Assembly (NCBI GenBank): GCA_029335935.2
Contig: JARJMV020000054.1
Span: 1 to 9,632, forward strand
Direction: 5' to 3'
From: a bacterium
GTDB taxonomy: Bacteria; Armatimonadota; Fimbriimonadia; Fimbriimonadales; GBS-DC
DNA: 9,632 bases
The notes below the pieces were generated by a model that was given only the letters and a program-made list of their open reading frames with translations, was not told the origin of the DNA and made no database searches. The position numbers and the translations under genes were made by a program. Below, one piece after another: positions 1-6,306 of the stretch; within the stretch, counting starts at the first letter, position 1; each line of letters opens with the position of its first letter.

Positions 1-1074
1 CGCCTGTTCCCGCGGTTGGGGTGTCTCGTGGAGCTGTAGGTGGGTCGGCTCACCGCTCGGCAGGGTCAGCAGGCGCGCGAGCGCGTCGCCTCCGGGCGCG
101 GTATGGTCGCCGTCGGCACGCACGCGCTCATTCAGGAGGGCGTCGAGTTCGCACGGCTCGGCTTGGCAATCGTCGATGAGCAGCACCGATTCGGCGTGCT
201 GCAGCGCGCCGCCCTACGCGACAAGGGCATCATGCCCCACCTGCTGGTGATGAGCGCGACGCCCATCCCACGCACCCTCACGATGACCCTCTACGGCGAA
301 CTCGATGTCTCCATCATCGACCAGCTGCCCCCCGGACGCAAGCCCGTCAAAACCCACTGGAAGACGCCTGAAGAGCGACTCAAAGTCTACGCGGGCGTGC
401 ACAAACTCATCGAGGAAGGACGACAGGCGTATGTCATCTGCCCCCTCATCGACGAGTCAGACAAGCTGCAGGTGCGCGCCGCCGAGGAGATGGCGGAACA
501 CCTCCAAAAAGATGTGTTCCCCGACCTGCGTGTGGGGCTGCTGCACGGACGCATGAAGCCCACCGAGAAAGAGGCCATCATGGAGCAGTTCCGCGCAGGC
601 GAGCTACACATCTTGGTCTCCACCACGGTTATCGAGGTGGGCGTCGATGTGCCCAACGCCGCCGTGATTGTCATTGAAGACGCCGACCGGTTCGGCTTGG
701 CGCAGCTGCACCAGTTGCGCGGGCGCGTCGGGCGCAGCGAGCATCAGTCATTCTGCATCCTGATTGCCAATCCCAAATCGGAGGATGGGCAGCGGCGCAT
801 GGAAATCATGGCGCGCACCACCAACGGTTTCATCATCGCCGAGGAAGACCTCAAGATCCGCGGCCCCGGCGAGATTTTCGGCACGCGACAGAGCGGCGCA
901 CCCTCGTTCCGCGTGGCAGACCTGGTGAAAGATATGCGCCTGCTGGAAGTCGCGCGTCAGGAGGCGTTTCGAATCTTGGAGCAAGACCCCGAGTTGAGCC
1001 TGCCTGCGCATGCTACACTACGCGACGCCGTCGACCGATTCCGCCACCGCTTCGCTCTGGCGACTGTGAGCTGA
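1..1074 (+). CDS. recG: ATP-dependent DNA helicase RecG, C-terminal part (5' cut by window edge)
   Basis: RecG is a superfamily 2 DNA translocase that remodels stalled replication forks and Holliday junctions. The visible part holds helicase motif II DEQHRFG (175-195), motif III SATPIPRTL (253-279), the region PPGRKPVKT, motif IV around LLHGRMKP, motif V STTVIEVGVDVPNA (619-660) and motif VI QLHQLRGRVGR (703-735). The RecG-specific C-terminal region follows, with EEDLKIRGPGEIFGTRQSG. The wedge domain and Walker A (motif I) lie upstream of the window, so about half of a normal RecG is present. A TAG sits in frame at 37-39. The codons before it read LFPRLGCLVEL, which still resembles the RecG stretch before motif Ia/II, so the GTG at 40 is probably not a true start. 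The stop is either a sequencing or assembly error at a contig end or a real nonsense mutation. The family call is secure; whether the gene is intact is not. Confidence 0.93.
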
Positions 1075-1080
1075 GCGGCA

Positions 1081-1097
1081 GATACAACAGGATACAA
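1081..1097. repeat. Two direct copies of GATACAA, 10 bp apart
   Basis: In the 49-bp space between recG and the next gene, GATACAA occurs at 1081-1087 and again at 1091-1097. The start-to-start distance is 10 bp, about one helical turn. This could be a small protein-binding site ahead of the membrane-protein operon, but a chance repeat is also plausible. The rest of the gap shows no clear terminator, promoter or Shine-Dalgarno. Confidence 0.25.
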
Positions 1098-1123
1098 GCG
1101 CGCCCTGTCGAAAAGTTTACTTC

Positions 1124-2821
1124 GTGCGTTGTGGCTGGCTGCTGGTGTGGGTATGCCTGTGCCTTGCGTCGGGCGGCGCGCAGACGATTCTCAAGGCGTC
1201 GCCCCTGCTGGACGACGATGCGGCGACCTATCGCGCCGTGTTCAAGGTCGAACTCGAACGGCGCGGGAGCAATACGCACGGTACGCTCGTGCTGCACGAC
1301 CCTGTGCGCGGCGCGCTCGGCTACTCGCTCGATTTAGCCGCGAACGCGCGCAAACAGCTCTATGTAAGCGTCTCACCGAGAGATCTCGACGCCTCGCGGC
1401 GATATAACCGAGCGCAGTTAGAGTGGCGCGGTGCGGACGGCGAACACATCACAACGCCACTCGAGCCGCCTATCCGAACCCATCTTCCGATTGTCGTGGT
1501 GGGCGATATGATAGGTGGGCTGGAGTCGCTTAACGAACGCAAGGCGACCTTCGCATCGGGCGTCGTGGTCTCGGGCGGTTTCGATGTTCCGCTCCGCGTC
1601 TATTATCGCCGTGCGGCGGCGTTGCCTGATGCTTGGCAAGCGTTGCTGGAACTGCCCGTCCTCGTGTTGGTGGAGGGCGCGGAGACGCTGTCCGAGTCGC
1701 AGTGGCGTGCGCTGCAACGATGGCTGGCGGCGGGCGGCTCGCTGGTGGTCTCTGTGGGGTCGTTCGGCGCAATGCTCAAGGCGACGCCGCTTGCCCCACT
1801 CCTGCCCCCGATGCAGATTGCCGACCGCGCTGCGGGAGTCGCCGCGCTCTCCAGCGAAGCGCCAGGCTGGAAGATTCTGATGACCGACGAGGCGCAGCGC
1901 CCCATCCTCTATCACAAGCGCGTCGGCTCAGGACAACTCTACCTGTTTATGGGCAATCTGGAGCAACCACGATGGCGCAACTGGTCGGAGCTGCCCGAAA
2001 TCTTCGAGAGGGTGGTTCTGGGCAGTGCGGGGTTTCCCAGCGAGCGGCTCAGTGGACAGTTCAGCGACAGGATGAAGTGGTCCACGCAGCAGGCGCGCTA
2101 CAGGGGAAACCAGTGGGGTGTATTGACGCTACCGCTCTACTTTGTGGGGGCGTGGGGTCTCACAGCGTTTCTGCGGCGTCGGCGTAGGTTGTCGAGCGTG
2201 TTCGCGCCGCTGACCGCTCTGGCGACAGTCGGCGCGGTTGCCGCGTTCGTGTTCGCGCCGCGCCCAAGCCGTGCTGAGACCGTGCTGCTGGCGCAGACAG
2301 TGTTGAATGAGACGGGCGAGGCGATCGAGATAGGCTACCTCTACACGACACTCAGCGCGGGCAGGCATACCCTCACGCTGGGCGCGGAGACCGAGACGCT
2401 GACGCTCGTTGCAAAACCCAACGCGGCGGTTCAGATGTCCCTTTCGAACGAGACGCCGACGCTTCAGATACACTGTACGGCGCGCACCCACTTCGGCGTC
2501 TGCATGCTGCGCCCTGTCGCCGATGCGCCTGCCTTGCAAACGCGCTGGCAAGGTAATCGCCTGCAGGTGCGCAATCTCAGCCGTCAACAACTCGTTAGGG
2601 TGCAGATATATTCAAGCGACGCCAACGGGAGGTCGTCTGCGGTCTTGTCAGAGCAGCGCGTGCTGAGCGCAGGCGCGCAGGCGGTTGTCCCCATCAATCC
2701 TTCCCAACGGCAAGAAGGGGTCCAGATATGGGGAGTCTACGAACGCACGGGCGCACCTGCGGCGACGCTGAACGGCGAACCGGTACAGGAGGTGAACACG
2801 CTATTCCTCTTCGTGCCCTGA
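1124..2821 (+). CDS. Secreted, membrane-anchored protein with amidotransferase-like domain; function unknown
   Basis: The 565-aa product begins with a signal peptide: a short basic start, a hydrophobic core LLVWVCLCLA, and a likely cut after GGA at residue 19. An alpha/beta domain follows. It has the strand PIVVVGD (about 122-128), the strand PVLVLVEG after LLEL (about 177-185), a helix, and RWLAAGGSLVVSVG (about 199-212). This pattern is seen in class I amidotransferase-like domains of bacterial membrane proteins associated with ABC-2 exporters (GldG-like or DUF4350-like). I see no catalytic Cys in the expected place, so a binding role is more likely. Two membrane segments lie at about 333-350 and 359-378, separated by a run of five Arg, which fits an in-facing loop. 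The remaining ~185 residues should be outside and look beta-rich. The GTG at 1124 is the only start that keeps the whole signal peptide; no Shine-Dalgarno precedes it. Two permease-like genes follow directly. The existence of the gene is well supported, the function is not. Confidence 0.82.
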   Translation: MRCGWLLVWVCLCLASGGAQTILKASPLLDDDAATYRAVFKVELERRGSNTHGTLVLHDPVRGALGYSLDLAANARKQLYVSVSPRDLDASRRYNRAQLEWRGADGEHITTPLEPPIRTHLPIVVVGDMIGGLESLNERKATFASGVVVSGGFDVPLRVYYRRAAALPDAWQALLELPVLVLVEGAETLSESQWRALQRWLAAGGSLVVSVGSFGAMLKATPLAPLLPPMQIADRAAGVAALSSEAPGWKILMTDEAQRPILYHKRVGSGQLYLFMGNLEQPRWRNWSELPEIFERVVLGSAGFPSERLSGQFSDRMKWSTQQARYRGNQWGVLTLPLYFVGAWGLTAFLRRRRRLSSVFAPLTALATVGAVAAFVFAPRPSRAETVLLAQTVLNETGEAIEIGYLYTTLSAGRHTLTLGAETETLTLVAKPNAAVQMSLSNETPTLQIHCTARTHFGVCMLRPVADAPALQTRWQGNRLQVRNLSRQQLVRVQIYSSDANGRSSAVLSEQRVLSAGAQAVVPINPSQRQEGVQIWGVYERTGAPAATLNGEPVQEVNTLFLFVP

Positions 2822-3849
2822 GCGCGTGGTGGGAACGGTACTTCACAGACAACCCTGCGGTGTGGTTGCTGCGACGCGCGCTGGCTGTGGAGTGGCTGGT
2901 GGGTACTGACGCGCGCATGCAGGCGACTCATCGCCAGTGGCAGGCGGCAGTACGCGCGGGCGACCACGAACGCGCCCGTCAACTATCGACCATAATCGTG
3001 CAACGCACCAAGATTAGGCCCCTCGAGCACCAATGGGGGCGCGCGGGCGACCGCCGTCGGCTTATCATCACCTATGGGCTGATGTTGGGACTCATCGGGC
3101 ATTACACGCTCACAGGGGGCGGGCTAATTGCGACCATCTGGGGCAATCTGAACCCACTGTTGACTATTCTGGGGCTGGTGAACATCTTGCCCATCTTCTT
3201 TACCTCGTTGGTGAACCTATTCACTCGCGAGCAGGCGCAGGGCACGACCGTCTTCCTGCGTCTAACGCGCCTGAGTGGGCAGGACTTACTCTACGGCGCC
3301 TACTCGACCTATGTGCTAAGCGGGATGTTGCGCATCTACCTAATTTATATAGCGCCTGTGGTGCTGTTGATGGCGTTCGCAGGGTACGAGTCGCTGTGGG
3401 CGGGATTATGGTTTGTGGGGCGGTATGGATTTTGCCTCATCGCGTTTGGGTTGCTGTGGCAGACGCTGTTAGCCTTGCTAACGCCTGTGCGCTCGACGCT
3501 TCTGACGCAGGTGATTGTTTATGCGTTCATCACAGCAGCTGTACTCGCTGTCTTCATCCTGCCGCCGATAGCGGCCGATCGGTTGTTGCGAAGCGATGCG
3601 TCCAAATGGTTTGCGACGCAGCCGATTTGGCTGTGGGGCATCGAGCCTTGGTTTTGGGCGACGACGCTTCTGCTGCCGATAGCGAGCTTGGCAGGGGTGA
3701 ACATCGAGCATCCGCTGTGGAGCGTGCCGCAAGCGTTGTTGACCGCGGCGCTGGTGCGGATATTGACGCCGTGGGCGGCGCGCCGTCTACAGCAAGTGCT
3801 AAACGCCTCGGAGCCTGAAATCAAACCGCAGGAGGGCGCGTGGTGGTAA
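2728..3849 (+). CDS. ABC-2-type permease-like integral membrane protein
   Basis: The product has about six to seven hydrophobic segments, including those around LIITYGLMLGLIGHY, ILPIFFTSLVNLF, IYLIYIAPVVLLMAF and VIVYAFITAAVLAVFIL. Between segments two and three, TREQAQGTTVFLRLTRLSG (from residue 166, counting from 2728) matches the pattern ERExGTLExLLxTPLS. That is the cytosolic stretch thought to contact the ATPase in ABC-2 permeases. The start is uncertain. ATG 2728 has AAGGGG 7 nt upstream but overlaps the previous gene by 94 bp, and its first ~25 residues look unlike real protein. AGGAGGTGA at 2787-2795 points instead to an in-frame ATT at 2803, giving a 348-aa protein and a 19-bp overlap. 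GTG 2860 would cut into the conserved start. The 3' end overlaps the next gene by 10 bp, suggesting coupled translation. Gly codons favour GGG. The substrate is unknown. Confidence 0.8.
   Translation: MGSLRTHGRTCGDAERRTGTGGEHAIPLRALSAWWERYFTDNPAVWLLRRALAVEWLVGTDARMQATHRQWQAAVRAGDHERARQLSTIIVQRTKIRPLEHQWGRAGDRRRLIITYGLMLGLIGHYTLTGGGLIATIWGNLNPLLTILGLVNILPIFFTSLVNLFTREQAQGTTVFLRLTRLSGQDLLYGAYSTYVLSGMLRIYLIYIAPVVLLMAFAGYESLWAGLWFVGRYGFCLIAFGLLWQTLLALLTPVRSTLLTQVIVYAFITAAVLAVFILPPIAADRLLRSDASKWFATQPIWLWGIEPWFWATTLLLPIASLAGVNIEHPLWSVPQALLTAALVRILTPWAARRLQQVLNASEPEIKPQEGAWW
2787..2795 (+). promoter_or_regulatory. Extended Shine-Dalgarno AGGAGGTGA ahead of an ATT codon
   Basis: AGGAGGTGA is fully complementary to the usual 3' end of 16S rRNA. 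It lies inside the last codons of the 565-aa gene. The only start-like codon in the permease frame at suitable distance is ATT at 2803, 7 nt after the last A. No ATG, GTG or TTG occurs at that spacing in any frame. It may decide the permease start, or it may be a by-product of the Gln-Glu-Val codons. Confidence 0.4.
3830..3835 (+). promoter_or_regulatory. Shine-Dalgarno AGGAGG for the second permease
   Basis: AGGAGG ends 4 nt before GTG 3840 and 7 nt before the tandem GTG 3843. The better spacing favours 3843 as the actual start of the downstream permease, though the two differ by only one residue. The site is inside the 3' end of the preceding permease gene, which fits translational coupling. 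Confidence 0.6.
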
Positions 3850-5471
3850 TCGGGCAGAGCGCGGCGACAGTCTTCTGGATGGAATATCGGCGCTATGTGC
3901 GCACGCGCCGATTCTGGGCGCTGACGCTGACAACGCTGCTGGTGGGGGTCTGTCTCAGCGCGTTGGCGACCCTCATGTCGGTATACGCGCCCCAACCGCT
4001 CGAAGCGCTGTTCGGATATCGGTACAGCAGTGTGTGGATGCTGGGGATTTGGGCGTGGCTGCCCACCATCGTTTCAGCGCCGCTCAGTGCGCGCTTGCTA
4101 CGAGACATTTATAAAACGCGCCACCTACCCGACCTGTACCTGACCGAGCTGCATCCACTGGGGATCGTGTTGGGGCGTATTGGGGCGATTGCCGTCCTCA
4201 CGGGGCTGTCGCTCCTGTTGTTGACCCCCACTGCGCTCTGGATGTGCGTCATCGTCGGTTTACCGATTGGGCAGTGGTTTGCAGTGGCGTTCTTTGCGTG
4301 GGTCGCCTGGATGCTGAGCGCGGCGAGCGACTCGTATGCCCAGCGCGGGGCGACAACGCCTGATGAATCGCCGCTGCTGACGAAAACCACCTCGGTTGGC
4401 GTTCCATTTCTATTCACTGTGCCGCCAACGATTCTATTGCTTGGCGCGAACATTCTCTCTCTCTTGGGGATAGACGACGAACGGCTTCAGCTACTGCCTT
4501 TTTGGGGGTTTGCGCCGCTTACCACGCCGTTCTTGCTGGACGGGTTGGCGCTCCGTGGGACGGGCGCGTGGGTATTTGTGCTGATGGTTTTGGGCAGCGT
4601 GTTGGGGCTAACGCTTTGGCTTGCGACGGCGGCGGCGCAGTGGCGCGAATGGTGGTCGGCGCGCGTCTATCGCCTGATGCGCTGGGGCGGTACCGCGTTG
4701 TGGCTGATTCTGGTGGGCGTGCATACCGCCGTGCTCGCGCAGGTGTTCGCCGATAGCCCTCGCGCCGCTGAGCGGCTCCTGCTCCTTGCTCTATGTTTCA
4801 CGACTTTGCTGAACGCGGGCGTATCCACTCTGGCGGGATACTTCGGCTTGCCGCGTCGCGCCGACGCAGTTCGGTGGCTGGTTCCGTACCCGTTCAGTGG
4901 GATACTCTGGCAGTGGGCGCTCCAGTGGCTCGTCTCAGTGGTGCTGTACCTTGCCATCGGCGTCGCTGCCAGCCAGTGGGTCGCCTTAGATCAGTGGCTG
5001 CTATTGTCGCTTTATATTTGGGTGGGCGGTGTGGTGTTACCGCAGGCAATCGTCAGCCATATTTGGGCGTACTTGATGCGCGCGCCATTCCCAACACAGA
5101 GCGACTACTTTCATGATTACTACATCAACAATAGGCAAGCACGCGCCTACTACGAGACGCGCTCCACACAAACATCTCAAGGGATAATCATACTGCTCTC
5201 AATCCTCGGAGGTCTCTTTCTAATGAGCCTCGTTGTGCAACTGTTGAATGGCGCGTTGATCCATTCGCGAGCGTTGAGAGCGCTGGGGGACGGACTGCTG
5301 AGTCTCCATCCATGGTGGGGGCTTCGGCAAGAGTGGCTGGGTCTGGGCGGCGGCTGGCGCTACATGATTTACGCGCTGGGCTGGACGGTGCTGCTGGCGC
5401 TTTGGTGGGGGCGATTGGGATGGCGGGCGGGCGAGGCGCACACACGCCAGTTCATCGACAGCTCGGAATGA
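3840..5471 (+). CDS. Large ABC-2-type permease-like integral membrane protein
   Basis: The 543-aa product is mostly hydrophobic, with roughly twelve predicted membrane segments. The N-terminus has an amphipathic lead-in EYRRYVRTRRFWALTLTT, typical of ABC-2 permeases, just before the first membrane helix. Residues about 85-113 contain RDIYKTRHLPDLYLTELHP followed by LGIVLGR. This aligns in pattern with the Ex(K/R)xGTxxxLxLTPLSxxxIvlGk segment that sits between early helices in such permeases. Roughly 30 polar residues (about 417-445, rich in Tyr, Arg and Gln) separate helices 10 and 11. The start is GTG 3840 or 3843. Together with the preceding permease it probably forms a heterodimeric membrane channel or remodelling unit, and the 565-aa protein may be its external partner. 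No ATP-binding protein is encoded nearby. Glycine codons are strongly GGG (about 10 of the first 14), unlike recG. The substrate is unknown. Confidence 0.83.
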   Translation: MVVIGQSAATVFWMEYRRYVRTRRFWALTLTTLLVGVCLSALATLMSVYAPQPLEALFGYRYSSVWMLGIWAWLPTIVSAPLSARLLRDIYKTRHLPDLYLTELHPLGIVLGRIGAIAVLTGLSLLLLTPTALWMCVIVGLPIGQWFAVAFFAWVAWMLSAASDSYAQRGATTPDESPLLTKTTSVGVPFLFTVPPTILLLGANILSLLGIDDERLQLLPFWGFAPLTTPFLLDGLALRGTGAWVFVLMVLGSVLGLTLWLATAAAQWREWWSARVYRLMRWGGTALWLILVGVHTAVLAQVFADSPRAAERLLLLALCFTTLLNAGVSTLAGYFGLPRRADAVRWLVPYPFSGILWQWALQWLVSVVLYLAIGVAASQWVALDQWLLLSLYIWVGGVVLPQAIVSHIWAYLMRAPFPTQSDYFHDYYINNRQARAYYETRSTQTSQGIIILLSILGGLFLMSLVVQLLNGALIHSRALRALGDGLLSLHPWWGLRQEWLGLGGGWRYMIYALGWTVLLALWWGRLGWRAGEAHTRQFIDSSE

Positions 5472-5628
5472 AGATACCTCTTGCATTGCCAAGCGAAGCG
5501 AGATGTTTGAGGTTCGTTGCGCCTGTTTGGAATAACCATGCCCACAGATCCGAACGCTCGCGCACCGATGGGCAAACCCTCAAGAAACATGCGCAATTTC
5601 CCGATAATTCGCATGACGAGGCGACGCG
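5472..5628. other. Gap with no convincing gene; likely operon boundary
   Basis: This 157-bp stretch separates the membrane-protein trio from the next run of genes. Frames crossing it have no good Shine-Dalgarno and odd composition. A short imperfect inverted repeat is present: ATGTTTGAGG near 5503, matched loosely by CCTCAAGAAACAT at about 5578-5590. It is too far apart and too imperfect to call a terminator. The phrase GCATTGCCAAGCGAAGCGAG near 5484 looks like a mobile or repeated intergenic sequence, but with one copy here this cannot be tested. Confidence 0.4.
5600..5607 (+). promoter_or_regulatory. Possible sigma-28-like -10 box CCCGATAA
   Basis: CCCGATAA matches the flagellar sigma factor (FliA/SigD) -10 consensus GCCGATAA at seven of eight positions. 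It lies 21 nt upstream of the 58-aa gene start. The -35 position would fall near CAAG at 5581-5584, a poor match to TAAA. The overlapping GATAAT at 5603-5608 could also be an ordinary sigma-70 -10 box. A match this good is expected by chance about once in eight gaps of the size 5472-5808, so it is only suggestive. Confidence 0.22.
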
Positions 5629-5805
5629 ATGCCGGAACCTGTGCGGGCATCCGAGCGTGTCGCGATGGTTCCGCAGGTCAAAGAGCGTTCTCCGCGTGAG
5701 GAACGCGAGCAGCAAGGGGGGCGCACCCCGCCGCGCAAGCCGCCACCTCACACGCCAGAGCCTGAGACCGACGCGGAACCACACGCGCTGGATGTGGAGG
5801 TCTAA
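5629..5805 (+). CDS. Small charged, proline-rich protein of 58 aa, function unknown
   Basis: The reading frame starts at ATG 5629, preceded by ACGAGG with a 7-nt gap, and stops at TAA 5803-5805, three bases before the next ATG. The protein begins MPEPVRASERVAMVPQVKER, continues with Arg/Glu/Gln-rich and then Pro-rich sequence (TPPRKPPPHTPEPE), and ends ALDVEV. There is no signal peptide or membrane segment; it should be a disordered cytosolic protein. Its layout (short hydrophobic patch, basic/acidic linker, C-terminal hydrophobic xDxxV) resembles small proteins that, from memory, precede SwrB-like genes in Firmicutes flagellar operons. That link is unverified. An overlapping frame (5312-5821) is longer, but it has no Shine-Dalgarno at its ATG 5468 and an unnatural Cys/Arg/His-rich composition. 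The gene is easily missed by length cut-offs. Confidence 0.55.
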   Translation: MPEPVRASERVAMVPQVKERSPREEREQQGGRTPPRKPPPHTPEPETDAEPHALDVEV

Positions 5806-5808
5806 CCG

Positions 5809-6306
5809 ATGGCGGAACTGATGGCGTTGCTGCAAGCCCTGCTCCTGATTGCGGGCTGGCTCCTGTTTCTACGCGCCCAGACCGAGCTGCGCGCCCAAGC
5901 GGCTCGGCAATCGCTGACAGGCGAGCTGGAAGAGCTGCGCCAAACGGTCGACGCGCTCCTGCATAAGTTGGCCGAAGAGGCGGCGCAAACCGAAGCCCGA
6001 ATCGAAGCGCGCTTGCGTGAACTGGAACACCGTAGCACGGACATTCCCCTCCGTGCGCAAGAGGCGTCTGTGCCTGAACAAGAATGTCCAAGCTACAGCT
6101 ACCCAACAACGCCTGAACAGGAAACTTTCACCTCCGATTCTGGGTATAACTTTACAGCGTATGAAACTTCGCCTTACGGCGCGGTGGCGATGCTGGCGCA
6201 ACAAGGGCTGAGCGTCTCCGAAATCGCCCGACAGACAGGCTACGCGCTCGGCGAAGTGGAGCTGATACTTAGCCTCAAACGACGGAATGCGGAGGAGAAC
6301 GGATGA
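5809..6306 (+). CDS. Membrane-anchored coiled-coil protein with C-terminal HTH, SwrB/DUF6115-like
   Basis: The 165-aa product has three parts. An N-terminal membrane anchor covers about residues 4-21 (LMALLQALLLIAGWLLFL). A long charged helix, likely a coiled coil, covers about 25-75 (heptad-like LTGELEELRQTVDALLHKL). A polar linker follows, and then a C-terminal helix-turn-helix-like segment GLSVSEIARQTGYALGEVEL. This order and the final GlyxSxxEIAxxxGxxxGEVExILxLxR pattern match DUF6115 proteins such as Bacillus SwrB (YlxL), which promotes flagellar assembly. The start has GGAGG at 5796-5800 with an 8-nt gap. The stop overlaps the next gene as ATGA. No flagellar or chemotaxis gene is in the window, so a flagellar role is an inference from family only. 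A DNA-binding role for the HTH is possible but not shown. Confidence 0.78.
   Translation: MAELMALLQALLLIAGWLLFLRAQTELRAQAARQSLTGELEELRQTVDALLHKLAEEAAQTEARIEARLRELEHRSTDIPLRAQEASVPEQECPSYSYPTTPEQETFTSDSGYNFTAYETSPYGAVAMLAQQGLSVSEIARQTGYALGEVELILSLKRRNAEENG

Noticed and set aside
1418..1915. 165-aa open frame on the - strand opposite the 565-aa gene
   Set aside because: Arg/Gln/His-rich antisense shadow, no recognisable domain.
3033..3818. 261-aa open frame inside the first permease gene
   Set aside because: Shadow frame. The permease frame has membrane helices and an ABC-2 signature; this one is Arg/Ala/Gly-rich without a domain.
5503..5590. Imperfect inverted repeat ATGTTTGAGG / CCTCAAGAAACAT as a terminator for the permease operon
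   Set aside because: Arms are about 65 bp apart with a 3-nt insertion and no T-tract.
5312..5821. Open frame of 169 aa on the + strand, with an ATG at 5468 overlapping the permease stop as ATGA
   Set aside because: No Shine-Dalgarno at 5468. It runs through both the 3' end of the second permease and the 58-aa gene, and its protein is unnaturally rich in Arg, Cys, His and Trp. It remains the main rival to the 58-aa gene.
5678..6109. 143-aa open frame on the - strand
   Set aside because: Spans two + strand genes with good Shine-Dalgarno sites; Ala/Arg/Pro-rich shadow.
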